Counted from the first letter of the stretch, positions 45,104 to 57,344 are shown. The stretch: DNA of 64,000 bases from Dactylis glomerata (GCA_007115705.1 QXEO01000553.1:18984704-19048703), one strand, 5' to 3'. Notes: a model not told the origin generated them from the sequence alone. A program made the numbers and translations.

Positions 45104-45661
45104 ATGGCTAGTGCAGATGGGTCCTATCTAGACCTTGGCCCTCCGACGGTGCCGCGGGGTCGCGGCCGCCCCCGTGGTAGCAAAAACAAGACAGTTCTTG
45201 TTGCTGTAGGATCATCGTCGTCCGCTCTGGCGAAGCGTCGTCCCGGCCGCCCGCCTGATAGTAAGAATAAACCAAAGGTGACTGGCGCCGCCCCAGGTCC
45301 AAGCGCTCCTCCTCCTGGTGCTTCTCCTGCTAGAATATTTTCTTTCTTTTGTATCGCCAACGCGCAGTGCCGCGAGATTCAGCGCTTGCCGCTGAATTTT
45401 ACCAAGTTCATGGATGGGCGAGAACTGCGAGAAGCAGTTCTTCGTGAACAATCTGGTGGAGGAACTCCATACGAAGTGGAGGTTTGGTACGACGGCGCCG
45501 GCGAGCAATACTTCAAGGGCGGCTGGTCGCAGTGACCATGACCTCCACCAAGGCTTCTTCATGACTTTCGACTTCCATATCGGCACGTCAAAGTTTGACA
45601 TGAAAATCTACGATGGCACCCAGTGCCAGAAGGAGTACGAGGCTGAAGTTCACTTTCACTA
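45104..45661 (+). pseudogene. Antisense gene in E5: AT-hook plus B3-like DNA-binding protein, frameshifted
   Basis: On the strand opposite to gag-pol, between integrase and the 3' LTR. ATG 45104 (MASADGSYLDLGPP) is followed by two AT-hook motifs, RGRGRPRGSKNK (about residues 18-29) and KRRPGRPPDSKNK (about 44-56). A Pro/Ala linker comes next, then a region resembling a REM-type B3 domain: RIFSFFCIA, RLPLNFTKFMDG, EAVLREQSGG, QYFKGGWSQ. The first frame stops at 45533-45535, but the B3 pattern goes on in another frame (DHDLHQGFFMTFDFHIG, KFDMKIYDGTQC, KEYEAEV) to a TAG at 45659-45661, so a small indel near 45530 broke it. Its own TATA box and leader are upstream. AT-hooks bind AT-rich minor grooves and B3 domains bind specific DNA; targeting or regulating the element or host genes is speculation. 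Antisense ORFs in this position are known from other Tat elements such as maize Grande. Confidence 0.7.
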
Positions 45662-46042
45662 GAATCTTCTTTATGTAATCTCTTTATCTAGTTGCCTTGC
45701 CGCCGTGCTATCTGTAATGAATACTCATACTTGGCTTTGATGTTTTGGAATAGACCATGGGAACAAATTGTTGTTCCGAGGCATGCTTTATATTTATCGG
45801 GTTCTTGTGAACCAATTATATTATTTTGAAGAATATCAGGTTGTCTGCACAACCTAGTAGTATAAAAAGATCTCCATATTGTGATAAAACTTTCTTTCGT
45901 ACGACCCGAGGGTTGAAGCCCCCGAGCGGAGAGGTAAAATATTTGTACAATTTGTCGAGTCCAACCCAAGGAGCCCGACCTATGGCCTCATGTTCTAGGT
46001 TCAGAGGGTTGACTCGAGTTTACTGATACCACTAGATTTCTT
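45662..46042. other. Spacer between the antisense gene and integrase of E5
   Basis: Convergent 3' ends of two genes meet here. GAAGCCCCCGAGCGGAGAGG (45916-45935) is purine-rich on the plus strand. No ORF. Confidence 0.5.
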
Positions 46043-49000
46043 CTACGCGTAAAAACGTCGCAGCTGCTCCGCATTCCATAGGTTGCTCTCATCTTTTCCT
46101 ATCTTCTTGTCTTGTAGTCGATAAGCTCCTCCTGGTATCACTTCTGTGACGATGTAAGGTCCCATCCAAGGGGACTCTAACTTTCCGTGGCTGTCCTGCC
46201 TGAGTCATAAGACTAAATCTCCCACCATAAAGGATCGTGGACGAACTCGACTACTATGGTAGTTCCGCAGGCTCTGCTGATACTGCGTGGCTCTTTCTAA
46301 TGCTTTATCTCTTGCTTCGTCTAGTGCATCGACGTCGTCTTGTAATGCTTTTGTTGATGTTACTTCGTCGTATGCCGTCACTCTTGGAGCTTCATGTGTA
46401 ACTTCAACTGGAAGCACAGCTTCTGCGCCATGGACCAGAAAGAAAGGAGTTTCTTGAGTTGCTGCAGTAGGTGTGGTTCTTAAACTCCAAAGAACGGAGG
46501 GCAATTCATCTACCCAAGCGCTCTTGGCTTTCTCGAGAGGTGCTAAGAGCCTCTTTTTTATCCCATTGCATATTAGGCCATTGGCTTTTTCGACTTGCCC
46601 GTTTGTCTTCGGGTGTGCTACGGATGCAAATTTGAGCTTGATTCCCAATCCTTCGCAGTAACTCTTGAATTCCTTTAAAGTGAAGTTTGTCCCGTTGTCC
46701 GTGATGATGCTATATGGTACACCGAAGTGAAATACTATTGACTTAATGAAATTGATTGCTGCTGTCAAATCTTGAGTTGTTACCGGGGCTGCTTCCACCC
46801 ACTTGATAAATTTGTCGACTGCTACTAGCACGTAAACGTGCCCTCCTGGCCAGGATTTGTGTAGCTTTCCTACCATATCAAGACCCCATTGTGCAAAGGG
46901 CCAGGATAATGGTATTGGTTGTAACTCTGCTGCTGGCGCATGCGGTCGATATGCGAATCTTTGACATGCTTCACACTTCCAAACTATATCTTTCGCGTCT
47001 TTGATGGCTGTTAGCCAATAGAATCCTGCTCGGAACGCTTTTGCCGCTATGGCCCTGCTGCTAGCATGATGGCCACATATTCCGGCGTGTATATCTTTTA
47101 GTATTACTTGCCCTTCTTGAGGTGTTACGCAACGCTGCAAAACGCCAGTTATGCTCTTTTTGTATAATTTCCCCTGCAACACGACAAATGCTTTTGATCG
47201 TCGAGTTATTCTCTTGGCTTCCACTGCATCTTCTGGTAACTGCTTATTTATCATGTATGCGAGATATAGCTGCATCCAGGTTTCCTCTATCATCATGACT
47301 TCTTCGGGTTCCGGCACAGCCCCCGAGCCTGCTGCAGTAGTCGAACTTTTGACGCTTTTTATCGATCTTTCCACTATTTCCTCCCAGAAGACTCCAGATG
47401 GTACGGGCAAACACTGTGACCCGATATTTGCTAAATTGCCAGCTTCTTTATTGCTATTTCTGCTGATGTGCAAGACTTCGCATCCATCGAATGTTCCTTC
47501 GAGATAGTGATATAAGTTCTTGTAGGCCATCATGTTGTCATTGATTGTGTCGCACCTGTTCATAACTTTTTCGACGACAAGGTTTGAATCCCCAAATATT
47601 TTTAGGCGAGTTGCTCCACACGCTTTGGCCATCTTCATTTCATGCAACAGAGCCTCGTATTCTGCTTCATTATTAGAGGTCTGCGGAAAGCTCATCCTTA
47701 AAACGTACTTCAGTTTGTCGCCAAGCGGCGATATCAAGATTACTCCTACGCCTGCGCCTTGGACTCTCTTAGAACCGTCGAAGTACATTGTCCAGACACT
47801 CGATAAATCTGGTAGTCCCGTGCTCTGCAGCTCCAGCCATTCTGCTGTGAAATCTGGCAAGATTTGCGACTTGATCGCCTTCCTTTTTTCATACGTGATG
47901 TCCATGGGAGATAATTCGATTCCCCACAAAGAGACACGTCCTGTTGCTGAAGGATTGTTCAATATGTTCGATAGTGGTGCTTCATTGACCACTATAATTG
48001 GGTGCACCGCAAAGTATTGTCGCAATTTTCATGCTGTTGTAAAAACACTATATGCAAGCTTTTGATAATGCGGGTACCTCTGTTTTGTCGAAGATAGTAC
48101 TTCACTGATGAAATATACCGGCCTCTGGATGCCATGGGCTTTTCCTTCTTCACTTATTTCGACTACTAGTACTGTACTCACCACCTGATGGGTTGCAGCG
48201 ATGTAGAGTAGTAGTGGCTCCTTTTCTTTTGGTGCGACCAGCACTGGTGGCGTGGAGAGCACTTTTTTCAACTGTGCAAAAGCTGCGTCTGCTTCTGCTG
48301 TCCACTCAAACTTATCATCTGACTTTTTCATAAGTGCATAGAACGGGAGCGCCTTTTCTCCCAATCGAGCAACAAAACGACTTAATGCCGCGACGCGTCC
48401 TGCGAGCTTTTGTACGTCGTGTAGTTTTGTGGGTTTCCCCATTGTTAAAATTGCTTGGATTTTCTCTGGGTTCGCCTCTATTCCCCGTGCTGACACCAGG
48501 AACCCTAAGAGTTGTCCTGCCGATACGCCAAAGGAACACTTTGTCGGGTTAAGCTTAAGCTTGTACCTGCTCAGGTTGTCAAAGGTTTCTGCCAAGTCGC
48601 TGATAAGGGATTCCTCCTCTCTTGTAGTGATGATTACATCGTCAATGTAGACTTGGATGTTGCGTCCTATTTGGCTCCCGAGGCAATTTTGCATCATCCG
48701 TTGATAAGTTGCTCCTGCATTTTTTAGGCCAAACGACATTACTTGGTAGCAAAACACTCCGTACAGTGTGATGAAGGCCATCTTTTCTTCGTCTTCTTTC
48801 TTCAATTTGATCTGGTTCTAACCAGAATATGCGTCCAAAAAGGAAAGCCTTGCGCATCCCGCTGTCGAATCAATTATCTGATCGATGCGGGGTAGAGGTA
48901 AGGGATCCTTTGGACAATGCTTATTGAGAGATGTGTAGTCGACACATACTCTTTGTACGTCTATGTTTTTCTTAGGTACGATGACTGGATTGGATACCCA

Positions 49001-51118
49001 ACTCGAAGTTTTTATTTCTCTGATAAATCCGGCGTTTTCTAGCCTGTGCAATTCTGATGCTATCGCCTTCCTTTTAGGTTCATCAAATCGTCGCAATGGT
49101 TGCTTGACTGGCTTTGCTTTGGGATCTACATTTAATGCGTGCTTGACGAGTTCCCTGGGAACCCCTGGCATGTCTGATGGACACCAGGCGAAGATTTCCC
49201 AGCGCTCATGGAGGAACTCGACGAGCGCGCTTTCCTATGCGGGATCCAAATTCACCGCAATTGATGTCATCTTGTTTGGGTCTGTAGGGTGGACCTAGAT
49301 CTTCTTCGAGTCCTGAGTTGTGTCGAAAGCCTGATCTGGCAGGGATCGTCCAATGTCGGGTAGCACATTATGATCCGTTTCTCCTTTTAGCCTCTCATAT
49401 TCTGCTGTCATGCCGAAGGTTTGCGCCATCCTATTGAATTCTCTGTCGCATGTGTTGGCTACTTCAAAGCTCCCTTGCACTGTAATTGTTCCTTTGGGTC
49501 CTGGGATTTTTAGCGTAAGATACGCGTAATGAGGTACTGTCATGAACTTTGCGAATGCTGGGCGCCCTAGGATTGCGTGGTACTGTGATGGCCAGTCCAT
49601 AACTTCAAATTCCAACTTCTCTCTGCGATAGTTGCTGCTACTCCTGAAGCAGACGTCGAGTTCTATTTTCCCCAGAGGGTGATTTGCGGCTCCTGGTACT
49701 ATTCCATGGAAGGAGCAATCTGTTGGCTTCAGGCTTGTCAGTGAGATACACATTGCCTTCAGGGTTCTAGCATATATTAGGTTTATGCCACTCCCTGCAT
49801 CCATGAACACTCTCCCGATGTCGTACCCTCCTATTTGCGCCTTTAAGACCATTGGCGAGTGGCCCGGCCTAGGAACTTTCCTTGGGTGGTCTGCTCTGCT
49901 GAACTTAACTGGTTGATCTGACCACCACAAGTACTCCGTGGCGGCTGGTGGTGATGATATTGCTAGGTTTACTTGCCTCGATATGCTCTTTCGCTCTTTC
50001 TTCGACTTAGGCACCGGTTGAATCATTGCTGATATGTAAACTTTTGACTTTAGGTGCCTCGCTAGCCTTTGTACTTGGTATCCTTGACTTGTGTGTTTTT
50101 CTCCTTGCCATCCCCCTTGGCTTGAACCCATGGCGCTTTGTAGCCCCAGGAAAGTTCTACAATCCTTCATCTGGTGATTTGAGACTCTTTTTCCATCAAG
50201 ATATGCGTAGTGGATTCGACAAGGTCCGTACAACATGTCTTCAGCCGAAGGGCCGGAGTATCTTGATTTTTCTGTTCCCTTTGCCTGAAACCTTCTGTTT
50301 TCATATCCTTCCTCTTCCCTTGCTTCGTAACCTGCGGCTACCTGATTTCGCCTTCCTTGGTTATCCCTGCTGTGGTGTCGTCTCCTCTGTCTACTTGTTC
50401 TGTCGACTTCTGGTGGACGTCCTCTTTTGTTATTATATGCGTCCTCTCCATTAGCGAATTTGTTGGCTTCTTCCATTAGCTCAGCTACTGTCGTTGGCCT
50501 TGTTCTTCCTATTTCTTCCACGAGATCTGAGCGACGAAGGCCGGCCGAAAAAGCATCTATTGCTCGTTCGTCGGAGACGTCCTCTGCTGAGTTTTTAATT
50601 ACACTCCATCATTGTATATAAGAACGTAGAGTTTCGTCTTTCCTTTGCATACACGCTTTGACTTCCTCTAGTGATGCTGGGCGCTTGTACGTCGAACGGA
50701 AATTTCTTGCGAATTGGCTTTCGAGTTCTCCCCAGCTTCCAATGGATTCATTAGGTCAGGTATTCAACCAGGACCGTGCTACGCCGGTGAGGTGTAGTTG
50801 CAAACTTTGCATTGCAGTCGCTTTTGTTCCCCCTAATATCTGTACTGCCTGCAGATAATCTGATAACCAAAGGGTAGGTTCCTGCGACCCATCATATTTT
50901 TGCTGGTCATATGGTAACTTGAATCCTTTGGGTACCCGCGTTTTGCGAACCCTGCGGGTAAAGCACAACGCACCCATCTCTTTTTCATCGTCTTCATAAT
51001 TTTCTTCCCTCCAGGCGTGGTGCGATTTATTTACTCGAGCCTGCGCTATTATATTTCTTGCGTCCTCCTTCCTTTGTCGCCTTTCTTCTTCTGATGACTC
51101 GCTAGACTCGTTTCGCAT
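46043..51118 (-). pseudogene. E5 gag-pol polyprotein (Tat type, dual RNase H) with several in-frame stops
   Basis: One reading frame on the minus strand from Met at 51118 (MRNESSESSEEERRQ) to TAG at 46043-46045 (EQLRRFYA), about 1690 codons. It is broken only by in-frame stops: near 50756, 50616, 49295, 49235, 48818, 48029 and 46205. Gag core is SQFARNFRSTYKRPASLEEV; protease has VFMDAGSGINLIYA (about 49790-49805); RT has VCVDYTSLNKHCPKD and the catalytic YIDD at 48638-48649. RNase H 1 follows, then a second RNase H with MYFDGSKRVQGAGVGVIL and SNNEAEYEALL, an acquired domain typical of Tat. Integrase has HH...CEACQ, GLDMVG, ITDNGTNF and NGQVEKANG, so the zinc finger and all three catalytic acidic residues are present. 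At least two stops (48029, 46205) look like CGA-to-TGA changes, as expected from cytosine methylation decay. Confidence 0.9.
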
Positions 51119-51158
51119 GATATTGTGTTTGAACGTATATCACGGACTGAAAGCTTGT

Positions 51159-52554
51159 TGATACGTCCAAAACGTATCTACTTTCCCGAACACTTTTGCT
51201 ATTGTTTCTCCTCTAATTTGTGTGTTTTGAATACAACTAACACGGACTGACGCTGTTTTCAGCAGAATTGCTCTGGTGTCTCGTTTTTGTGCAGAAATCA
51301 ACTTTCAGTAAAAATTCGGGAAAAATCATGAAAAATCCTATTTCACCAGAAGACCCACGGAGCCAGAAGACGGGACGGAGAGGAGGCTCTAGGGGCCCTC
51401 ACACACTGGTGGCGCGGCCCAGCCCTGGCCGCACCACCCTGGTGTGAGGAGGCCCCAGCCATCCTCTCGGCCTCCCCTCTCGCCTACATATACCCTCTGA
51501 TGACATAATATCGGGGAGACGGCGTTTTTCCCAGATAGACTTCCGCTGCGCCGCCGCCATCAGAAACCGCGATTCGAAACCAGAAACTCCGTTCTGGCAC
51601 CCTGCCGGGACGGGAATTCGGAGGAGATCTTCATCACCATCATCACCGACGTCACTTCATCGACCATCCATGACTCCCCCATCCATGTGTGAGTAATTCC
51701 CCCGCTGTAGGTGAGGGGATGGTAGGGATTGGATGAGATTGTTCATGTAATTTGATATGAGATTGTTAGGGCATAGTGCCTAGTATCTTTATTTAGTGCC
51801 TACGACATTGTTGCAACTTGTTGTGCTTAATGCTTGTCACTTTGGGCCCGAGTGCCATGATTTCAGATCTGAACATGTTATTGTTTCTATGATGATACTT
51901 GTTGTTTATGGTCTTACCTACAAGTTGTATACACATATTGTTGTCCGGAACCTGAGGCCCCAAAGTGACAGAAATTGGGATAACCGGAGGGGATGGCTAT
52001 GATGTGAGGATCACATGTGTTCACCGAGTGCTAATGCTTTGCTCCGGTACTCTATTAAAAGGAGTACCTTAATTACCAGTAGTTTCCCTTGAGGCCCTGC
52101 TACAACAGGCTGGTAGGACAAAAGATGTCGTGCAAGTTTCTCCTTGTGAGCACGTACGACTATATACGGAACACATGCCTATGATTGTTTATACTAGGAT
52201 GCTTTATCATTATTTATCTGCAATGCCCATGTCTCATTGATTTCATGAATTATCTTATCCATGCAACGCCCGTAATCCATCCCTATGCCTACAGTATTTG
52301 TTCCTACTGTTTACTACTGTTACTATTACCGCTGCTATTTTATTACTGCTGCTACTGTTTCACTACTGTCACCACTATAAAACTGTTGCTACTGATAAAC
52401 CATTGCGAGCAAGACTGTTTCCAGGTGCAGCTGAATTGACAACTCATCTGTTAAGGCTTACATATATTCTTTGGCTCCCCTTGTGTCGAATCAATAAATT
52501 TGGGTAATACTTCCCTCGAAGACTGTTGCGATCCCCTATACTTGTGGGTCATCA
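51159..52554 (+). repeat. E6 5' LTR
   Basis: TGATACGTCCAAAACG to GGGTCATCA, 1396 bp. It has the palindrome GGCGCGGCC...GGCCGCACC (about 51411-51434), a TATA-like TACATATACC at about 51485 and CACCCTGCCGGGACGGG near 51598. Its last 25 bp match the end of the E1 LTR. No matching 3' LTR exists in the window. Confidence 0.85.
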
Positions 52555-52565
52555 AGACTATTTTC

Positions 52566-52583
52566 TGGCGTCATTGCCGGGGA
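52566..52583 (+). other. E6 primer-binding site (tRNA-Asp, two mismatches)
   Basis: TGGCGTCATTGCCGGGGA differs from the tRNA-Asp complement at two bases, both C-to-T or G-to-A transitions. Confidence 0.8.
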
Positions 52584-52642
52584 GCATAGCTTTATTTGTA
52601 AGTTCACTTGGTATTCATATTGTTCGCAGCAATCCTTTCATC

Positions 52643-54520
52643 ATGGGTAAACCTCGTGATGGAAAAGTTCCTATATTGCCATCCACTACAAGAAGAGGTA
52701 CGACTCTCAACACCTCTGTTGCTCTTGATTCGCCATATGTTATGAGTAAGTTACTTACACCACCACACCCACACGCTACTGCTACTACTTCTGCTGAGAT
52801 TAAAAATGCCACTGATAATTTAGATGATACTTCTACTGTGCTTGATGAGAGTGGTTCACTAGGTTCCTTTTTAGATGCTACTATTGCTAGAGCTAAGTTG
52901 GGAAACACCACTGTTACACCTGTTAGTTCACCTGAGTCTAGGGAATGTTCTAGTGATGATTATGATGATGATGCTTATATTGAGCTTAATGATGATTTTA
53001 TTGCTAAAGCACGTGCTGCTCGTAATGCTGGTAATGTTAAAGAACTTCTTGCAAGACGTTCTGTTAGATATAATTTGTCTCCTGATCCTAAGTTTGCTGC
53101 TTCTCCCATAAATATTAGAGACAAGGATTATGATTTCTCTTTGGATTTATCTTACATATCTATTGTTGAGAAAACTCCTTTTTGTGGTACTAAAGATGAG
53201 AGTGCTATGGGGCACATGAATGAGCTTTCTACTTTGAGTAATTTGTTTTCTGATGATATTAAGCTCCGCACTTACTTTGTTGCTAAGATTTTTCCTTTCT
53301 CGTTGAAAGATGCAGCTAAAACTTGGTTTAATAGTTTGTCTCCTGGATCTCTTACTAGTCCTATTGCTTTGGTAATGCTCAAGGACTTCATCGGTAAGCA
53401 AAATGCTTTTAACAAGTCTGTTGAGGAAAAGTTAGGCAAAATTGATATTCTTGCTTCTAAAGTTGATAGCCTTGCTCATGATGTTGAACTTCTGAAATTA
53501 AAAGTGTTGCCTAATGAGGTGAAAGAGAACAATGTTTTTGCTACTGCTAATGCTACCCAAGTTAGAATTGATGAAAATATTAGGATGGTAGCAGAATTGC
53601 ATGCCATGTGGGAAAGAGAAGATGAGATGGCTAGAGAACTGAAGGTATGTACCATTACTACCTCTAATGATGTTGCTCCTAATGCTAGCAATCCTCTTAC
53701 TTTGATTGGTGTAGAGAAAACTCCCACTCCTTGTGTTAAAAAGCCTAAAACTCCTAAAACTTTTTCTAAAAAGAGTGCTGAAATTTTTCGGAGTATAGGA
53801 GATGATAGCTCTATTTCCTTTAATGATTTTGATGTTGATGGCTGCAATATATCTGAAGTTATTTTGTTCTTGCAAAAGCTTGCTTTGACTCCCAATGCTA
53901 GTTCTTTAAATGTTGCTTTTACTAAGCATATTACCAATGCTCTTATGAAAATTAGGGATGAAAAGTTGAAGCAAAAAGCTTCTGTTCCCAAGAAGTTAGA
54001 AGATGGTTGGGAACCCATCATTGATATGCATGTTAATGGTTTTGATTGCCATGCTTTATGTGATCTAGGTGCTAGTATTTATATTATGCCTAGAAAGATT
54101 TATGATATGCTTGATTTACCACCGCTTGAAAAGTGTTATTATGATGTTCCTATTGCTGATGTTGCTAAGAAGAAACCTTTGGGAGGAATTAATGATGTTC
54201 TTATTATGGTTAACAATAACCTTGTTCCCGTTGATTTTCTTGTCCTGGATGTTGAATGCAATGCTTCATGTCCTATTATTTTGGTAAGACCTTTTCTTCA
54301 AACTGTAGGTGCCATCATTGATATGAGGGAAGGCACCATCAAATATCAATTTCCACTCAAGAAAGGTATGGAACACTTCCCTAGAAAGAGAAAAAATTTC
54401 TTTTTGACTCTATTCTTAGAGCAAATTATGAGCTTGATGCTTCATCACTTGATGTTACTTGATTCGCAATTTTCTGCGCCTAGCTCAAAGGCGTTAAAGA
54501 AAATCACTCTTGGGAGATAA
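52643..54520 (+). CDS. E6 gag-protease polyprotein without pol
   Basis: A long open frame from ATG 52643 (MGKPRDGKVPILPS). Gag features include an acidic stretch (ECSSDDYDDDAYIE), the FPFSLKDAAKTWFNSL core near residues 225-240 and a following coiled coil (KIDILASKVDSLAHDVELL). The normal gag segment after MLKDFI is missing: the text jumps to GKQNAFNKS near 53393, where an internal deletion or fusion is likely. An aspartic protease follows (CHALCDLGASIYIMP, about residues 470-485) with VECNASCPIILVRPFL. Near 54395-54405, in an A/T homopolymer, a frameshift moves the reading off the family frame (which would end ELDASSLDVT) into the 3' noncoding module, giving the terminal SAPSSKALKKITLGR. No RT, RNase H or integrase follows, so the element is non-autonomous. 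Confidence 0.75.
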   Translation: MGKPRDGKVPILPSTTRRGTTLNTSVALDSPYVMSKLLTPPHPHATATTSAEIKNATDNLDDTSTVLDESGSLGSFLDATIARAKLGNTTVTPVSSPESRECSSDDYDDDAYIELNDDFIAKARAARNAGNVKELLARRSVRYNLSPDPKFAASPINIRDKDYDFSLDLSYISIVEKTPFCGTKDESAMGHMNELSTLSNLFSDDIKLRTYFVAKIFPFSLKDAAKTWFNSLSPGSLTSPIALVMLKDFIGKQNAFNKSVEEKLGKIDILASKVDSLAHDVELLKLKVLPNEVKENNVFATANATQVRIDENIRMVAELHAMWEREDEMARELKVCTITTSNDVAPNASNPLTLIGVEKTPTPCVKKPKTPKTFSKKSAEIFRSIGDDSSISFNDFDVDGCNISEVILFLQKLALTPNASSLNVAFTKHITNALMKIRDEKLKQKASVPKKLEDGWEPIIDMHVNGFDCHALCDLGASIYIMPRKIYDMLDLPPLEKCYYDVPIADVAKKKPLGGINDVLIMVNNNLVPVDFLVLDVECNASCPIILVRPFLQTVGAIIDMREGTIKYQFPLKKGMEHFPRKRKNFFLTLFLEQIMSLMLHHLMLLDSQFSAPSSKALKKITLGR

Positions 54521-57344
54521 CCCAATGTTTTTACATTCAGTTCTTTTTCTTTTATTTGAGTCTTGGAAGTTATTACTACTGTAATATCCTCTCCTTATCC
54601 TTTTTATTTCGTTTTTGTGCCAAGAGAAGCCTCTAATTTGAGCGAGGTAAGATTTGGGGATGTTGCTGTCCTGAAACAGTTTTCGGTGCTGCACCGTAAA
54701 AATTCTTGAAAACTCTCTGTATATCTTTTGGACCTGCGATTTCTTGTGCATATGCCCCAGGTTGTATCCAAACTTTCATTAGTTGAACACTTTTTGATTT
54801 GAGCAACATAAAACCCCTCAAAAATTCGACCTTTGTCAGCTGTTCTGTTTTGACAGATTTCTGCCAATATTTATGTTTGCCGCTTTATCGCTTTCTTTTT
54901 TAGTTCTTTTGATCATGGAACTTTTGGGGAAGTTGTTACAGTAGTATATGCTTTATATGTGGTGGTTTTAGGTTGAAACCTGAAGCAAAAAGGGTTGATT
55001 CAATGTTATGCTTAAACTAATGTTGCTAATAGATTTGTGTTCAGTTTTGTATGAAGGAAGTTTCAAGTGTAGGGATCGGAGAGTGATGAGATGAGTTGAA
55101 GAATGGACAAAAGCTCAAGCTTGGGGATGCCCATGCATTACCCCAAGAAATATCCAAGAAGTACAAGCGTCAAAGCTTGGGGATGCCTCCGAGGCACCCC
55201 TTCTTCATCGGCAAAAATCAAGTCACCTTTCAACACACTATATTTTTATTGCTTCATGCATTATGCGTTTTGCTTGGAGCGTCAGTTGTTTTTAGTTTTC
55301 AGTTTAGTTTAGTTTTGTTTGCTGCAATAAATGGTTGGACCCCAACAAATTTCTTTTGGAGAAGTTGTCTTGCTTTTCATTTGCTAAGAACACTCCGTTT
55401 TTCACTCTATTCGTTTCAACGAGTGTTCTCTTTTTCTAGAACTGCGTTTAGATTTCGATTTTCGCCTTGATTTGTGTTCAGATCTTGTTATATCTTTTCA
55501 TCAAGGTGTATTTTTGCCTCTGGTCCTTATTGGTTTTCATCAAAAGAGGTGTTTATAAAAAGTTTGAATGGTGTTGGAAAAGAGAAAAAGCTTTATGCAA
55601 AAAAATGGTACAAGAAGGAGCTTGTGTAGACTGCGGCCTAGGCTTTTGCATGTCGTGCTTGATGTCTTTTTGATAGTTTGCTTAGTGGTTTTGCTGTAGC
55701 AAGACTTGTCTCAAATAACTGAGATTGCTTAATGAGCCTTTGAAAAAATCATGCGTTGTTTTTATCGTTTGGAAGCATTATTTTGGTTTTCTCCTTGATG
55801 CTTTATTTGGGTTGACTTGGCGCATGCTCACACATGTTAGACTCTTACAAAGTTGCCAATAGCCTTTATGATCATTTAGTTTTTGACTTTTGATGCCATC
55901 TTATACTTATTTTAATGTTGCTTTGTCGCTTTGCATGATTATGGCCGTTATTGCTCTCTTAGTTGGTCGCTCCCAGTCTTTTGCTAGCCTTCGTTTTGTA
56001 CTGAGTATGAGCTCTACTCGTGCATCCAACTCCGAAAACCAAGTTTACCATTGTGTCCACCATACATACCTATTAGCAATTTGCTATTCCAAAGTACATT
56101 TGACTTGCTTTTATCTACTCTTCAAATTAAACTCTTACCAGTGTTATGCGAAAATTGGCCAGTAAAGCTCTCACAAAATTTTTGACATTGTGGTCTCTTA
56201 TGTTGAGTTGTTATGCTTAGAAGTTGTAAGTTGGGAATTAGCCCAGCCATGCCATCATGGGGCAAGCTTTCAACATTGCACTTCTTATTTGAGTTGATAT
56301 CGTGATCTTTTGTTTATGGATACTCGCGGTGTGAAATAAATTGGGAATCTTGCGGGATCATGGAGTTTGTATATGTGTTAGAGAAATGCCTGGGCCGCCA
56401 ATCTAAGCCATGCATAATTCATGGTGGAAATTTGCAGCATGCCCATAGTGGACATTCGACGACGCATCTCAAAATAAAAAGCTATACAAATGGTAAATAA
56501 AAGAGATGTCGAGGTGTTCACTGTCTGTTTGTCCTATCATTTTGATGTGGGCTTGTTCTATGTCATCGGGCACGGAGGTACCCTATTGGCGGTTCTCGAT
56601 GATACGTGTATACTTACAATGACAAGAGCTTGCTTGGGACTCTAAGTAAAGTAGCATGAGGTTTGGGTACTCGTATTCATGGGACACAAGGTTTTCAACT
56701 TATGATTTGTCAAGCATATGCAGCGTAAGTGTTCTCACATTAACTTTAACCATTCAAGATGCTTATGATGGGGGCAATGAGAGCTCAAAGCCGGTAAGTA
56801 CCATAATTTTTGAAGGTTTATAGAACTTGCAATCACTGCTTCCCTCCGTGAAGGGCCTTTCCTTTACTTTTATGTTGAGTCACCACCTTCTATCTTTATG
56901 CACCATTAAGAGAGCATAGTTGTCATTCTTAGTATAATGTGCATTGCCCCAAAGTTTTCATTGATTGATTCATATTGTTGGTTTCACTTGTTCTTAAATT
57001 ACTTTTATCTAGTCGCCCTCTTAAACTTGAAGGTGTCCTATGCATTTATGTTTTGCTCTCCATGAAGGACAAGCTGAAAACCATTTGTATGTTTTTCCTT
57101 ATGATTTGAACACATGTTTGACTTTCATTGTTTCATTTTTACGATATTTTGTTTGTGTTCATTTTCATGTTATAACATGGTTGCTAAGTTTCTTCTATCA
57201 AGATTATATCTTTCATGCCCATGTTTTAAGTTCTTTTGATCCCAGCGCACAACGCTTACATACATGATCAAGATTGTGTAGGTGCATGTCACCTCAAAAA
57301 TTATTTCTTTTGTTATCACTTACCTACTCGAGGACGAGCAGGAG
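54521..57344 (+). other. E6/E4 3' noncoding module
   Basis: Collinear with the E2 module (19073-21984), including two AAGCTTGGGGATGCC motifs near 55118 and 55171 and the GAGGACGAGCAGG stretch before the polypurine tract. No ORF with recognisable content. Confidence 0.8.

Larger units (their letters stand above)
43738..51158 (-). mobile_element. E5: Tat-type Ty3/gypsy retrotransposon, minus strand, 5' end lost
   Basis: The 3' LTR is 43738-44072 (335 bp, minus orientation, TGACAAGGGTATAGC...CCCTCGTCA) and is preceded on the minus strand by a CTCAGGGGCTAC polypurine tract. Internal parts in minus-strand order are gag, protease, RT, RNase H, a second RNase H and integrase (51118 down to 46043), then an antisense accessory gene (45104-45661) and a 3' noncoding region. 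The dual RNase H arrangement places it in the Tat lineage. The 5' LTR and primer site are missing: 40 bp upstream of the gag Met the element meets the E6 LTR. E7 (58724 onward) is a relative with the same LTR in the other orientation. Confidence 0.88.
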
